DNA of 64,000 nucleotides from Ruminococcus sp. Its GTDB lineage: Bacteria > Bacillota > Clostridia > Oscillospirales > Ruminococcaceae. Location of the stretch: the NCBI GenBank assembly GCA_017475555.1, contig JAFVFL010000028.1, positions 1 to 64,000 of the forward strand, read 5' to 3'. The translations under genes were made by a program, and so were the position numbers. This document shows positions 8,261 through 17,053 of this stretch, in pieces; position 1 is the first letter of the stretch, and each line of letters starts with the position of its first letter. The notes beneath the pieces are model-generated. The model was not told the DNA's origin. It did no database searches and worked only from the letters and a program-made list of their open reading frames with translations.

Positions 8261-9007
8261 ATGATCACATCAAACGACGTCAGGAACAAGAAGTTTGAAA
8301 AGGCTGCCTTCGGCTATAAGCAGGAGGAGATGGACGAGTTCCTCGCACAGCTCGAAACAGAGCTTGATGAGATGGAGCAGGAGCGAAACGACGCAAATAA
8401 CAAGATATCTGTCCTTGCTGAGAAGGTAAGGGAGTATATGCGTGATGAGGACGCACTCAAGGACGCACTCCTTATGGCTCAGAAGCAGGGCCATCAGGTC
8501 ATAGATGAGGCTAACGAGAAGGCTGAGAAGATACTCGACGAGGCAAGGATAAAGGCTGCCGCACTTGAGGACGAGGCTGTTCGTCAGCACGCTGAGGCTA
8601 TGAAGAAGAATGCTGACGAGATAGCTGCTGAGAAGCAGAAACTTGCGGACATAAAGGCAGAGGTAGCCGCATTCAAGAGAGAGCTTCTTGATATGTACAG
8701 CGACCACCTCAGGCTTATCGCAACGATCCCGGAGCTTCCGGCTGACGAGCCGGAGGATACCGCAGAGGAGGCTGCACCGGCTGAGACTGCTGCTGAGGCT
8801 GCTGCTGATACTGCGGCTGAGATCATAGCTGAGGCTGCTGCTGAGAATGACGGTGAGACAAATGAGGGCGGACGCACGGCTGCTGACTTCCTTGCGGCTG
8901 CGAATGCTTCCATAAACGAGGAGGCGGCTGAAAATGCTGTCAACACCCTCACAGAGACTCCGGCTGATGCAGTCGCTGCATTTGCCGCAGAGGAGTCGGT
9001 CGATTAA
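8261..9007 (+). CDS. divIVA: DivIVA-domain cell-pole/septum protein
   Basis: DivIVA recognises curved membrane at septa and poles. The 248-residue protein has the N-terminal DivIVA motif (NDVRNKKFEKAAFGYKQEEMDEFLAQL, residues about 5-32) and a long coiled coil (about 35-150). The C-terminal third (about 160-248) is low-complexity Ala/Glu-rich sequence, probably disordered. GAGAGGTG at 8249-8256 supports ATG 8261. It follows ylmH and precedes lspA. Confidence 0.93.
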   Translation: MITSNDVRNKKFEKAAFGYKQEEMDEFLAQLETELDEMEQERNDANNKISVLAEKVREYMRDEDALKDALLMAQKQGHQVIDEANEKAEKILDEARIKAAALEDEAVRQHAEAMKKNADEIAAEKQKLADIKAEVAAFKRELLDMYSDHLRLIATIPELPADEPEDTAEEAAPAETAAEAAADTAAEIIAEAAAENDGETNEGGRTAADFLAAANASINEEAAENAVNTLTETPADAVAAFAAEESVD

Positions 9008-9074
9008 TTAGAACTATATTGCCTGCTGCCGCCGGACAGCAGGCTGAGTTTGTTACTCTGAAAGGATTTGAAAA

Positions 9075-9575
9075 GTGACGTTTCTCATAATACTCGCCCT
9101 CCTGCTCATAGGGGCAGACCAGGCGGTGAAATACTGGGCTTCGGTGTCGCTGAAGCCGGTCGGGACTATGGATTTCATCAGGCTCGGCGACTTTAAGATA
9201 CTCGACCTGACCTACCTTGAAAATACCGGGGCAATATTCGGCAGCATGAAGGGTCAGCGGTGGTTCCTTATCGGCTTCACCTCACTCGTCATACTCGCCG
9301 GTATAGCTGCACTGATACTGCTCAGAAAACGCTCCAAGCTGCTCAGCTTTTCGATAACGCTCTTCATCGCAGGCGGTATCGGCAACCTGATAGACCGGGT
9401 ACGCTTCGGCTACGTTGTGGATATGTTCGAGATAAAGCTGTTCAGGTTCGCTGTTTTCAACGTTGCGGATATATGCGTTACCGCTGCGTTCGTGCTGATA
9501 ATTATTTACGGGCTTTTTATCGACCCTAAGATAGAAAAGGCGAAAAAGGCTGCGGAGGCAGAGCTGCATGAGTGA
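9075..9575 (+). CDS. lspA: Lipoprotein signal peptidase (signal peptidase II)
   Basis: LspA cleaves the signal peptide of prolipoproteins before the lipid-modified Cys; many such lipoproteins are encoded in this window. The 166-residue protein has four membrane helices, the DQAVKYW motif near the N-terminus, LENTGAIFG, and the two catalytic Asp residues in GGIGNLIDRVRFGYVVDMF and FNVADIC. It starts at GTG 9075 with AAAGGA upstream. Its end overlaps rluD by 8 bp. Confidence 0.95.
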   Translation: MTFLIILALLLIGADQAVKYWASVSLKPVGTMDFIRLGDFKILDLTYLENTGAIFGSMKGQRWFLIGFTSLVILAGIAALILLRKRSKLLSFSITLFIAGGIGNLIDRVRFGYVVDMFEIKLFRFAVFNVADICVTAAFVLIIIYGLFIDPKIEKAKKAAEAELHE

Positions 9576-10488
9576 GACTGTGACGCTTACCGTGCCGGAG
9601 GAGGCTGCCGGGGAGAGAGCGGACAAGTATATTTCGGACAATATTGCTCAGCTCACACGCTCCGCTGTGCAGAACCTGATAGCAGCAGGTGCAGTGCTTT
9701 CCGGCGGAAAGCCTGTCACAAAGAGCAGCCGCCTCAGAGGCGGAGAAATGCTTGAGATAGAGATACCCGACCCGCAGCCGATGGACGCTGTGCCGGAGGA
9801 TATACCGCTTGATATAGTGTATGAGGACGAAAGCCTGCTCGTTGTCAACAAGCCTAAGGGCATGGTCGTTCACCCGGCTCACGGCAGCTACAGCGGCACG
9901 CTTGTGAACGCTCTGCTGCACCACTGCGGAGACAGCCTTTCCGGGATAAACGGCGTTATCCGCCCCGGAATAGTGCATCGTATCGACAAGAACACGAGCG
10001 GTCTGCTCATTGTTGCAAAGACCGATACGGCTCATCTTAGCCTTGCGGAGCAGATAAAAGCTCACAGCTTCACAAGGGAGTACGAAGCCGTTGCCTGCGG
10101 ACGGTTCAGGGAGACTGCCGGGACTATCGACGCACCGATAGGCAGACACAAGACCGACAGGAAGAAAATGTGCGTTACTGCGGAAAATTCCCGGAACGCC
10201 GTCACTCATTACGAGGTGCTGCGGCAGTTTGGCTCCCATGCACACCTGCGGCTCCGTCTTGAAACGGGACGCACCCACCAGATAAGGGTACACCTTGCAT
10301 ATATTGGACACCCGATACTCGGTGATGATGTGTACGGAAAGCCGTACAAGGGGCTTGACGGTCAGTGCCTTCACGCCCGGAAAATAGGCTTTATCCACCC
10401 GGTCACCGGGGAGTATATGGAATTTGACAGCCCTCTGCCGGAGCAGTTTCAGGCGGTGCTTGAAAAGCTTGACAGAATGGAGAAATGA
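9568..10488 (+). CDS. rluD: Large-subunit rRNA pseudouridine synthase, RluD/RluA family
   Basis: This enzyme isomerises uridine to pseudouridine in 23S rRNA. The 306-residue protein has an N-terminal S4 domain (about 13-70) and a catalytic domain with HRIDKNTSGLLIVAKT, whose D140 is the catalytic Asp, plus the LETGRTHQIRVHLAYIGHPILGD motif. It is coupled to lspA by an 8-bp overlap; lspA-rluD is a conserved pair in Firmicutes. Whether it is RluD, YlyB or another member cannot be decided from sequence alone. Confidence 0.92.
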   Translation: MSETVTLTVPEEAAGERADKYISDNIAQLTRSAVQNLIAAGAVLSGGKPVTKSSRLRGGEMLEIEIPDPQPMDAVPEDIPLDIVYEDESLLVVNKPKGMVVHPAHGSYSGTLVNALLHHCGDSLSGINGVIRPGIVHRIDKNTSGLLIVAKTDTAHLSLAEQIKAHSFTREYEAVACGRFRETAGTIDAPIGRHKTDRKKMCVTAENSRNAVTHYEVLRQFGSHAHLRLRLETGRTHQIRVHLAYIGHPILGDDVYGKPYKGLDGQCLHARKIGFIHPVTGEYMEFDSPLPEQFQAVLEKLDRMEK

Positions 10489-10495
10489 TCCGGTC

Positions 10496-10541
10496 TCAGG
10501 GTATAATATCAGGTATAATATCAGGATAGTCAGGATAGTGA
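10496..10541 (+). repeat. Short tandem repeats with two TATAAT boxes
   Basis: GGTATAATATCA occurs twice in direct succession (10500-10511 and 10512-10523), followed by GGATAGTCA and GGATAGTGA (10524-10541). The copies arose by local slippage. Each 12-mer carries a TATAAT, so this could supply a duplicated -10 box for the HAD gene, although no good -35 box is at the right distance. Confidence 0.6.
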
Positions 10542-10545
10542 TATT

Positions 10546-11388
10546 TTGTTTGAGGATATTTCAAAGGTGATCCTGCTGAGCGATATGGACGGCACTCTGC
10601 TCGATTCGCATAAGCAGATAACCGATATAGACCGGGCGGCGATACGCCGGTTTACCGGGCTGGGCGGGCATTTTTCCGTCGCCACCGGACGAACCATACA
10701 GTCGTTTGACCAGTACCGCAGCATGACAGAGCTGAAGTCCCCTGTTATCATGTACAACGGTGCGGCGATACACGACTACGTGAGCGGCGAAACGCTCTAC
10801 ACCCACCCCCTGCCGGACAATGCCCGGCAGCTGGCAATGGATATAATGGCTGCAATGCCGGAAAACGGCGGCGAGGTGCTTTGTACCGATAATACATACG
10901 TTTTCAGCAACACCGACTACCAGAAGCTGCATACTAAGATATGCGGCATAACCCCCGTGTATGCCGGACTGGACGAGATACCGGAGGGCGGCTGGCTCAA
11001 GGTGCTTTTTGCCATGTCCCCGGAGGATATGCTCCGCATGGAGGTGCTTATCAGCCAGATGAGCTGTCCGGGAGTCGATTTTGTCCGCTCGTCGGATATC
11101 TTCTGGGAAATGCTCCCAAAGGGGATAAGCAAGGGCTCTGCACTTGAGGTTTACCGCACGCTGCCGGGCTATGAGGACTTTACATTCGTGGCAGCCGGGG
11201 ACTTCGACAACGACCTTGAAATGCTGCGTGCGGCGGACTTAGGGGCTTGTCCGGCAAATGCGGAGGAAATAGTCAGGGAGAATGCGGATATCGTGCTCGG
11301 CTCAACTAATGACGAGGGAGCTGTTGCGGAGCTTATCGACCATATCATAAGGAGGTGCAGCGAGCATGAAGAAGAACAAAACGGCTGA
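10546..11388 (+). CDS. Cof-type HAD-superfamily hydrolase
   Basis: This is a phosphatase of the Cof/YidA subgroup (HAD class IIB), usually acting on sugar phosphates or flavin precursors. The 280 residues include motif I LLSDMDGTLLDS (D13 nucleophile, D15 acid/base), motif II in FSVATGRT, a C2 cap domain (about 85-190), the Lys of GISKGSALEVY and the metal-binding AAGDFDNDLEML. The start is TTG 10546 and the ribosome binding site is weak. The 3' end overlaps the following small gene by 23 bp. The substrate cannot be told. Confidence 0.86.
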   Translation: MFEDISKVILLSDMDGTLLDSHKQITDIDRAAIRRFTGLGGHFSVATGRTIQSFDQYRSMTELKSPVIMYNGAAIHDYVSGETLYTHPLPDNARQLAMDIMAAMPENGGEVLCTDNTYVFSNTDYQKLHTKICGITPVYAGLDEIPEGGWLKVLFAMSPEDMLRMEVLISQMSCPGVDFVRSSDIFWEMLPKGISKGSALEVYRTLPGYEDFTFVAAGDFDNDLEMLRAADLGACPANAEEIVRENADIVLGSTNDEGAVAELIDHIIRRCSEHEEEQNG

Positions 11389-11611
11389 TATACTGCTTAT
11401 GATCGCCGGTATCGTGTTTGCTGCTGCCGGGATAATAATTCTTCTGCTTTTCCGGGACAGGGCGGATACTATCGGCATAATCGGCGGTGCCGACGGCCCT
11501 ACGGCGGTATTCGTCACAGGTGCCGGCGGCTGGAAGGCGTTTGTGAGCATAGCTGCCGGGGTCATTCTCGCCGGTGCCGGGATATTCGGGATAACCAACA
11601 AAAAAAGCTGA
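11366..11611 (+). CDS. Small membrane protein with Na+-decarboxylase beta-subunit motif
   Basis: This 81-residue protein has two predicted membrane helices (about 7-28 and 55-76). Between them lies DTIGIIGGADGPTAVFVTG, which closely matches the conserved sodium-binding segment of the beta subunits of Na+-translocating decarboxylases (OadB/GcdB family). Those subunits are membrane proteins of about 400 residues; here only this segment is present. GGAGG at 11352-11356 supports ATG 11366. It overlaps the HAD gene. The function is unknown; it could be a mini-channel subunit or a relic. Confidence 0.7.
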   Translation: MKKNKTADILLMIAGIVFAAAGIIILLLFRDRADTIGIIGGADGPTAVFVTGAGGWKAFVSIAAGVILAGAGIFGITNKKS

Positions 11612-11693
11612 ATCACGGCAGCTCTGAAAAAATAGCTTCAGAAATGACCGTATGGCAAAATGCCGGGATAAATTCAATTACGGAGGTAAAAAC

Positions 11694-12530
11694 ATGGACA
11701 ACGCAAAGAAGATCGCTTTGCAGCAGATCGCCTGCAAGGTAAGAATGGGCGTTATCGAGGGTACCTATAACGCAAAGTCGGGACATCCCGGCGGCTCGCT
11801 CTCGATAAGCGACACGCTGACATATCTGTACTACAGCGTGATGAACACTGACCCGAAAAACCCGGACGACCCGGACAGAGACCGCCTTGTGCTTTCAAAG
11901 GGGCACACCGCTCCGGCACTCTATTCAGTCCTCGCACAGAAGGGCTTTTTCCCGGAGGAGGAGCTGAAGAGCCTGAGACACATCGGTGCTCTTCTACAGG
12001 GTCACCCGTGTATCCATATCCCCGGCGTTGATATGTCCTCCGGCTCGCTCGGTCAGGGTATCTCCGCTGCCTGCGGTATGGCTCTTGCCGGAAAGATAGA
12101 CGGGAAGGATTACAAGGTGTACGCTATCCTCGGCGACGGAGAGATAGAGGAGGGTCAGGTCTGGGAGGCAGCAATGTTTGCCGCTCACAAGAAGCTCGAC
12201 AACCTTGTTGCGGTCGTTGATAACAACGGGCTCCAGATAGACGGCCCTATCTCGGAGGTATGCTCACCTGAGCCGATAACCGACAAGTTCGCAGCATTCG
12301 GCTGGCACGTTATAACCGCCGACGCACACGATTTCGACAGCCTTGAGGCTGCATTCAATGAGGCTGCCGGTGTCACAGGAAAGCCCGCAGTTATCGTGCA
12401 GAAGTCCGTCAAGGGCAAGGGCGTTTCGTTTATGGAAAATCAGGTCGGCTGGCATGGTACAGCCCCGGACAAGGAGCAGTACGACACAGCGATGGCAGAG
12501 CTGAACGCTCAGCTTGAGGCGATAAAGTAA
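11694..12530 (+). CDS. Transketolase, N-terminal (thiamine-diphosphate) subunit
   Basis: This is the first half of a split transketolase, which moves two-carbon units between sugar phosphates in the non-oxidative pentose phosphate pathway. The 278 residues show KSGHPGGSLSISD, LSKGHTAPALY and GDGEIEEGQVWEAAMFA..LDNLVAVVDNN, the ThDP/Mg2+ binding motif. The start is ATG 11694, supported by GGAGG at 11682-11686. The partner half follows after 13 bp. Split transketolases are common in Clostridia and archaea. Confidence 0.94.
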   Translation: MDNAKKIALQQIACKVRMGVIEGTYNAKSGHPGGSLSISDTLTYLYYSVMNTDPKNPDDPDRDRLVLSKGHTAPALYSVLAQKGFFPEEELKSLRHIGALLQGHPCIHIPGVDMSSGSLGQGISAACGMALAGKIDGKDYKVYAILGDGEIEEGQVWEAAMFAAHKKLDNLVAVVDNNGLQIDGPISEVCSPEPITDKFAAFGWHVITADAHDFDSLEAAFNEAAGVTGKPAVIVQKSVKGKGVSFMENQVGWHGTAPDKEQYDTAMAELNAQLEAIK

Positions 12531-12543
12531 GGAGGGCAGGACA

Positions 12544-13491
12544 ATGGCAGACGTTATCAAAAAGGCTACCCGTGAGAGCTACGGCGAGGCTCTGAGGGAC
12601 TTGGCTGAGGAGTACAAGGAGCTTGTGGTGCTTGATGCAGACCTTGCAGCAGCTACAAAGACCGGAATATTCAAGAAGGCATATCCTGACCGCTTCTTTG
12701 ACTGCGGTATCGCTGAGGCTAATATGATGGGCGTTGCGGCAGGACTTGCAGCGTGCGGAAAGATACCCTTTGCCTCTACATTTGCAATGTTCGCAGCTGG
12801 CAGGGCTTTTGAGATAGTGCGCAACTCTATCGGCTATCCGCACCTGAATGTAAAGATAGGTGCAACTCACGCAGGTATATCCGTCGGCGAGGACGGAGCG
12901 ACACACCAGTGCAACGAGGATATAGCGCTGATGAGGACTATCCCCGGAATGACGATAATCAATCCGAGCGATGATATAGAGGCAAAAGCGGCAGTACGTG
13001 CGGCTCTGGACTACGTAGGGCCTGTGTATATGCGATTCGGCAGACTTGCTGTTCCGGTGATAAACGACAGACCGGATTACAGGTTCGAGCTTGGCAAGGG
13101 CGTTACCCTGCGTGACGGAAATGATGTGACTATAGTCGCTACCGGACTTATGGTAAACGAGGCACTTCAGGCGGCTGAGACACTTGCAGCTGAGGGTATC
13201 TCCGCAAGAGTTATAAATATCCACACGATAAAGCCGCTTGACAAGGATATCATCTGCAAGGCGGCAAAGGAGACAGGGCTTATCGTAACAGCTGAGGAGC
13301 ACAGCATAATCGGCGGACTTGGCTCTGCTGTAGCTGAGGCTGTAACTGAGTGCTGCCCGGCTAAGGTAATAAAGATAGGCGTGAACGACGAGTTCGGTCA
13401 CTCCGGCCCGGCAGCTGATCTGCTCAGGGAGTTCGGGCTTTCGGCTGAAAACATTGTAAAGACTGTAAAGGACACAGTTTCCGCAAAATAA
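12544..13491 (+). CDS. Transketolase, C-terminal subunit
   Basis: This 315-residue second half has the pyrimidine-binding domain (VVLDADLAAATKTGIF, FDCGIAEANMMGVAAGLAACGKIPFASTFAMFAAGRAFE, in which the Glu of GIAEANM contacts ThDP) and the C-terminal transketolase domain (about 195-310, with EEHSIIGGLGSAVAE). GGAGGG precedes ATG 12544. It must pair with the N-terminal subunit to form the active site at their interface. A terminator follows. Confidence 0.94.
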   Translation: MADVIKKATRESYGEALRDLAEEYKELVVLDADLAAATKTGIFKKAYPDRFFDCGIAEANMMGVAAGLAACGKIPFASTFAMFAAGRAFEIVRNSIGYPHLNVKIGATHAGISVGEDGATHQCNEDIALMRTIPGMTIINPSDDIEAKAAVRAALDYVGPVYMRFGRLAVPVINDRPDYRFELGKGVTLRDGNDVTIVATGLMVNEALQAAETLAAEGISARVINIHTIKPLDKDIICKAAKETGLIVTAEEHSIIGGLGSAVAEAVTECCPAKVIKIGVNDEFGHSGPAADLLREFGLSAENIVKTVKDTVSAK

Positions 13492-13497
13492 AGAAAT

Positions 13498-13528
13498 ACT
13501 CTCCGTACCCTGTGGTACGGAGAGTTTC
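13498..13528. terminator. Intrinsic terminator between the convergent transketolase and serpin genes
   Basis: A 12-bp perfect stem ACTCTCCGTACC/GGTACGGAGAGT with a 4-nt loop lies between two converging genes and is followed by TTT. It can serve both directions. Confidence 0.8.
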
Positions 13529-13542
13529 AAAATATCTGCATA

Positions 13543-15072
13543 TTACGGTATCTGATTGACTGCACCTATGAACAGCGGAAGGTCTGTAGTATCGTCAACT
13601 ATCATGAAGATGTACGGGCGGTCAAGCGTTACATAGATACGCTGCAAATCAAGGATAGCAGATTCAGCATTTACCCCGACAGCCGTAACAGCTGCGGCGG
13701 TGGTACCGGATTCAGTTATCTCAATAGCGGTCTTGTGGATAACATAGTCGATGTACATAGGGAGATCCTCCGAGATACCGGTGAAGCAGTTACGTCCCGG
13801 CTCAAACGCAGACGGCATACCCATTGCCTTGAGGGCGTTATTCAGTTTTATATCATAGTCGAATTTCAGCTTTGGCATACTCGTCACCAGCTCAGTCGGC
13901 TTTTCATAGCTGTGTACATTTGTCGGGGAGGATATGCTCGCAAGCAGCTCGTCAGGGTCAAGACCGCTGATGAAATCATCAAGATACGAGGTGCTGCCGT
14001 CGGGGCTGTCCGGGAGTATCCCGACAAAGCTGAATCCGCCGTTATAGCCTTTCCTGAAGCCCTTATACCCGTCGCCCTCTATGTAGAGATACTCATCTGA
14101 GCTGAGCATATCGGTCTTTACCGTGCTGCCGTCAGCCTGAGTGAAGCTCCTCTGCCATGCACCGCCGTACTGCTCCTCCCAGGTGCCGTTGAAATAGGTC
14201 GTGTTGACAAGGGTCATCATCAGATAAGGGTCGAACACATGGTCAGGCTTGTAAAGCTCCGGGATAACTCCCCTTGTGTTCTTGCTGACCCAGTGATTGA
14301 TGTCGCTCACAGTCGTGCTGTCATAGGGCGTTCCAAATGCCTCTGCACCGTAGTATTTCCCGAGTGCCGAAAGGAAATCGTCCTTGACATTGAGCGTGAA
14401 GCCGCCGGACTGCCTGAACCAAACAGAGTTTGCAAGCTCAGCTGTGCAGTATTCGTCGCTTTCAAGGATATTCTCCCACCCGGCTATGTATTCATTCAGC
14501 CGGCTGACAGGCATACCATTTCCCAGGACGCTCTCCATTTCCGAAAGCACCTCGCCGGTCGCACCATTTGCGGTCATTGCGAGTGCAGAGGTGACGGAGA
14601 CAGGCGAAATAAGAAGGTTCTCCTGCGGCGTTTCCACGGCAGTCTGCTTTAAAAGACCGATACTGAATTTCATCTGCGACTGACGGAAATCCGTATCGGG
14701 CACACTCCCGGACTCAGGCTTTACGATGAGCGAATCGCCGAGCCGCATACTGCCGACCGGGGTATAGGTATCCATTTTTCCGGCACTGAGCAGGTAGTCC
14801 GAAAGCGTTTTCAGGTCATACTCGTCAGGCTCGCCGCTGTAGTCGATATCGGCATTGAGCAGTGAGTCGCCGGTCAGACCTGTGCTCCCGGAGATATGCT
14901 GACGCAGAAGCAGGAGATCGAAGCTGTCAACGGCTCCGTCGCAGTTCACATCGCCGAGGATATTGACATTTTCCTCCGGCTTGTCATCATACCAGCCTGC
15001 ACCGAGGGTCAGTGCAAGGCAGCCGGTACTGATGAGCAGGCACAATGATCTTTTCAGTGCTGATAGTTTCAT
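13543..15072 (-). CDS. Secreted serpin with N-terminal type I dockerin
   Basis: The 509-residue protein has a signal peptide (1-26), a dockerin (about 38-97, two Ca2+ loops: GDVNCDGAVDSFD and ADIDYSGEPDEYD) and a full serpin domain (about 115-509). The reactive-centre loop begins ESGTTAAAVTA (from E454), the Gly-Thr-x-Ala-Ala-Ala hinge of inhibitory serpins; counting from P17 puts P1-P1' at about E470-S471. Serpins trap serine or cysteine proteases by a suicide mechanism; the dockerin would attach it to a cohesin scaffold, where it may protect the cellulosome. The start is ATG 15072, where AAGGAG (15081-15086) is well placed. The gene stands alone, convergent with the transketolase genes. Confidence 0.93.
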   Translation of the reverse strand: MKLSALKRSLCLLISTGCLALTLGAGWYDDKPEENVNILGDVNCDGAVDSFDLLLLRQHISGSTGLTGDSLLNADIDYSGEPDEYDLKTLSDYLLSAGKMDTYTPVGSMRLGDSLIVKPESGSVPDTDFRQSQMKFSIGLLKQTAVETPQENLLISPVSVTSALAMTANGATGEVLSEMESVLGNGMPVSRLNEYIAGWENILESDEYCTAELANSVWFRQSGGFTLNVKDDFLSALGKYYGAEAFGTPYDSTTVSDINHWVSKNTRGVIPELYKPDHVFDPYLMMTLVNTTYFNGTWEEQYGGAWQRSFTQADGSTVKTDMLSSDEYLYIEGDGYKGFRKGYNGGFSFVGILPDSPDGSTSYLDDFISGLDPDELLASISSPTNVHSYEKPTELVTSMPKLKFDYDIKLNNALKAMGMPSAFEPGRNCFTGISEDLPMYIDYVIHKTAIEITESGTTAAAVTAVGVNAESAILDLQRIYVTLDRPYIFMIVDDTTDLPLFIGAVNQIP

Positions 15073-15275
15073 AGACACAGCTCCTTTCTGAACTATTCTG
15101 ATGTAATACACCTGCATCTGCTGCAAGACACAGCAGATGAGAGTATACATATATATTGTCTCACTCCGGAGGGGATTTTTCTTCAAATATTTGTAAATTT
15201 CCGGAAACTTTGTAGGACTGCATAAATCGGGAAGAGCCGGATTGTGCAGAATAACGGGAAAAGGAGGCGTTACCA

Positions 15276-16205
15276 TTGGCAGGGTTCTATTGCTTTGCGG
15301 ATTTTGAATTTACCTGCGGCTACGGGATAGACCTGTCATGCTGCGAAATGCTGTCAGCCGGTGCGGTCGTCTGTGACGAATCGCTGGAGCTGAGGGACAG
15401 GTTCTACCTCACAGCCTGTCCTGTGGTGCGTCCGAAAATGACGAAGCAGTGCAAGAAGCTGACGAAGCTCTCGCAGGAGGAGATATATGCCTCGCATGAC
15501 AGCAGCAGAGTGACAGGGCAGATGCTGAAAATGCTGAAAAAGTACGATATCAGAACAGTCTGGGTGTGGGGGAATTTTGACTCCCCGGCACTCGGCTCTG
15601 ATGCAAGGTGCCATAAGGCAAGAGGACTGGATTACGTGAATATCCGGAAATTGCAGGGCATGATAACGGATATACAGCGTCCGCTCGTGAAGCAGCTCGG
15701 TCTGCCTGAGGCGGTGAGCATAAAGGAGCTTTCGGCTGTGTTTGGCTACAGTCCGCAGTCGGGGGAGTTCCACAATGCACTGAATGATGCGGAGGCGTTC
15801 TATACGATATACAAGGCGGCGTACACTACCGATATTTCGGAAAATACGGCGTTGCAGGAGCTGAAGGAGGAACGGCTGAGGAAGATCATTGCTGCAAGGG
15901 AGCGGGCTGCACAGCAAAGGCTCGAAACGGCACTTTCGCTGCCGCTCACTGACAGGGAGAGGGAATATTTCAGCACGCTTGCGGAGGACAGCAGAGAGCG
16001 TGAGCTGTTTGTCCGCATAAGAGCGAGGGTAGTTCGGGCACAGGAGGAATTTGCCGATGGTACGCCGCTTGTGGCTTTTTATTTCTCTGACACACGCTCG
16101 GTCAAGGTGTATCAGGAGGAGGGTATGCCGGAGGTGAAGACGAACCGGTATACAAGGAGCACACGCTTTATCAAGGGGCAGCCGGATATCATGGAGCTGC
16201 TGTAG
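15276..16205 (+). CDS. DEDDh-family 3'-5' exonuclease domain protein
   Basis: The 309-residue protein has exonuclease motif I in CFADFEFTC (D and E of the metal site), an Asp in VWVWGNFDSPAL (motif II) and HNALNDAEAFYTIYKAAY (motif III, with catalytic His and Asp), so it is of the RNase T/DnaQ type. The last 110 residues are charged and helical and do not look like a known domain. The start is TTG 15276 with GGAGG at 15262-15266. It is divergent from the serpin. The substrate, RNA or DNA, is not known. Confidence 0.8.
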   Translation: MAGFYCFADFEFTCGYGIDLSCCEMLSAGAVVCDESLELRDRFYLTACPVVRPKMTKQCKKLTKLSQEEIYASHDSSRVTGQMLKMLKKYDIRTVWVWGNFDSPALGSDARCHKARGLDYVNIRKLQGMITDIQRPLVKQLGLPEAVSIKELSAVFGYSPQSGEFHNALNDAEAFYTIYKAAYTTDISENTALQELKEERLRKIIAARERAAQQRLETALSLPLTDREREYFSTLAEDSRERELFVRIRARVVRAQEEFADGTPLVAFYFSDTRSVKVYQEEGMPEVKTNRYTRSTRFIKGQPDIMELL

Positions 16206-16227
16206 TAGCTGCCAATTTTTTCAGTTG

Positions 16228-16256
16228 TTGCCTTTTTTGAGGATATGTGGTATAAT
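16228..16256 (+). promoter_or_regulatory. Promoter of the three-lipoprotein operon
   Basis: TTGCCT (16228-16233), a 17-bp spacer and TATAAT (16251-16256) lie 41 bp before the first lipoprotein start. Confidence 0.75.
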
Positions 16257-16296
16257 ACACTTTGATATTTGTAAACAGTGCAATGGAGGAAGATCT

Positions 16297-17040
16297 ATGA
16301 AAAGGATAACAGCCGCTGCCGCATTACTGCTTGCGGTGTCTCTCAGCTCATGCAGCAGTACAGCTGAAAGCGAAAGCACAAGCTCACAGAGAGCCAAAAG
16401 AATAAGCTCCTCACCGCTCGATGAGAACCTCATCGGCACATGGATGGACGAGAACCACGGCTACCGCTTCCAGGACGACAGGAAGGTATCACTTATCGCT
16501 GATATGTCCGATACTCTGCATTTCAGCGGCAACAGCGTCTATTTTGTATCCGAGCTTGACAGCGTGACGGATATAGAGTATGACGGCACAACGCTCAGCA
16601 TAATGTTCAGATATACCGACGAGGTCGCACAGGAGTACGGCATAAGCGACAACTCCAGCTTCGAGCTTGTCACTCTTGAACGCCGTGACGACCCCGACCC
16701 TGACAGCTTTGACGGAGAATACAGCTTTACAGGCGGTGCGTATTTTGAGAACATTGCCTACACCTTCGGGCTTGAGGCTGAGGCTATGACCGCTTCGGCA
16801 GTTATAGACGGCGAGAGCTTCATAGTGACTGTCGAGGACTACAGCGATTATGAGATACTCGGCAATTTTATCGAAATGTTCAGCGAGGAGCTTGAGTACG
16901 TTGACGAAACGGCGACAGCTGTGAGATACACCTATTCCATAAGCGATGACGGAAATACGCTCACGCTTACCTACGATACAGGCAGCACCGGAGAGCAGAC
17001 AGAGGCTGCTGCCGTTGAGACGCTCAGAAGAGTGAAATAA
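16297..17040 (+). CDS. Lipoprotein A of a three-member tandem family
   Basis: A 247-residue exported lipoprotein: signal peptide with lipobox LSSC near residue 19, a Ser-rich tether, then a beta-rich domain. It shares with the next two genes the pattern G-T/R/S-W (LIGTWMDENHG), YDGTTLSIMF and RRDDPDPDSFDGEYSFTGG. GGAGGA at 16285-16290 supports ATG 16297. The first part (GTW, then threshold-like beta strands) resembles lipocalin-like or DUF5640-type clostridial proteins, but I do not recognise the family with certainty. The function is unknown. Confidence 0.8.
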   Translation: MKRITAAAALLLAVSLSSCSSTAESESTSSQRAKRISSSPLDENLIGTWMDENHGYRFQDDRKVSLIADMSDTLHFSGNSVYFVSELDSVTDIEYDGTTLSIMFRYTDEVAQEYGISDNSSFELVTLERRDDPDPDSFDGEYSFTGGAYFENIAYTFGLEAEAMTASAVIDGESFIVTVEDYSDYEILGNFIEMFSEELEYVDETATAVRYTYSISDDGNTLTLTYDTGSTGEQTEAAAVETLRRVK

Positions 17041-17053
17041 CGGAGGGAGACAA

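Noticed and set aside
9526..10398. 290-codon frame antisense to rluD
   Set aside because: It is a shadow of a well-supported coding region with low-complexity composition and no ribosome binding site.
12430..13530. 366-codon frame antisense to the transketolase subunit
   Set aside because: Fully opposite an intact conserved gene; composition rich in Ser, Cys, Tyr and His as expected for an antisense shadow.
13543..15276. Longer serpin start at 15276
   Set aside because: The extra N-terminal part has no ribosome binding site and would bury the signal peptide; AAGGAG before ATG 15072 decides the start.
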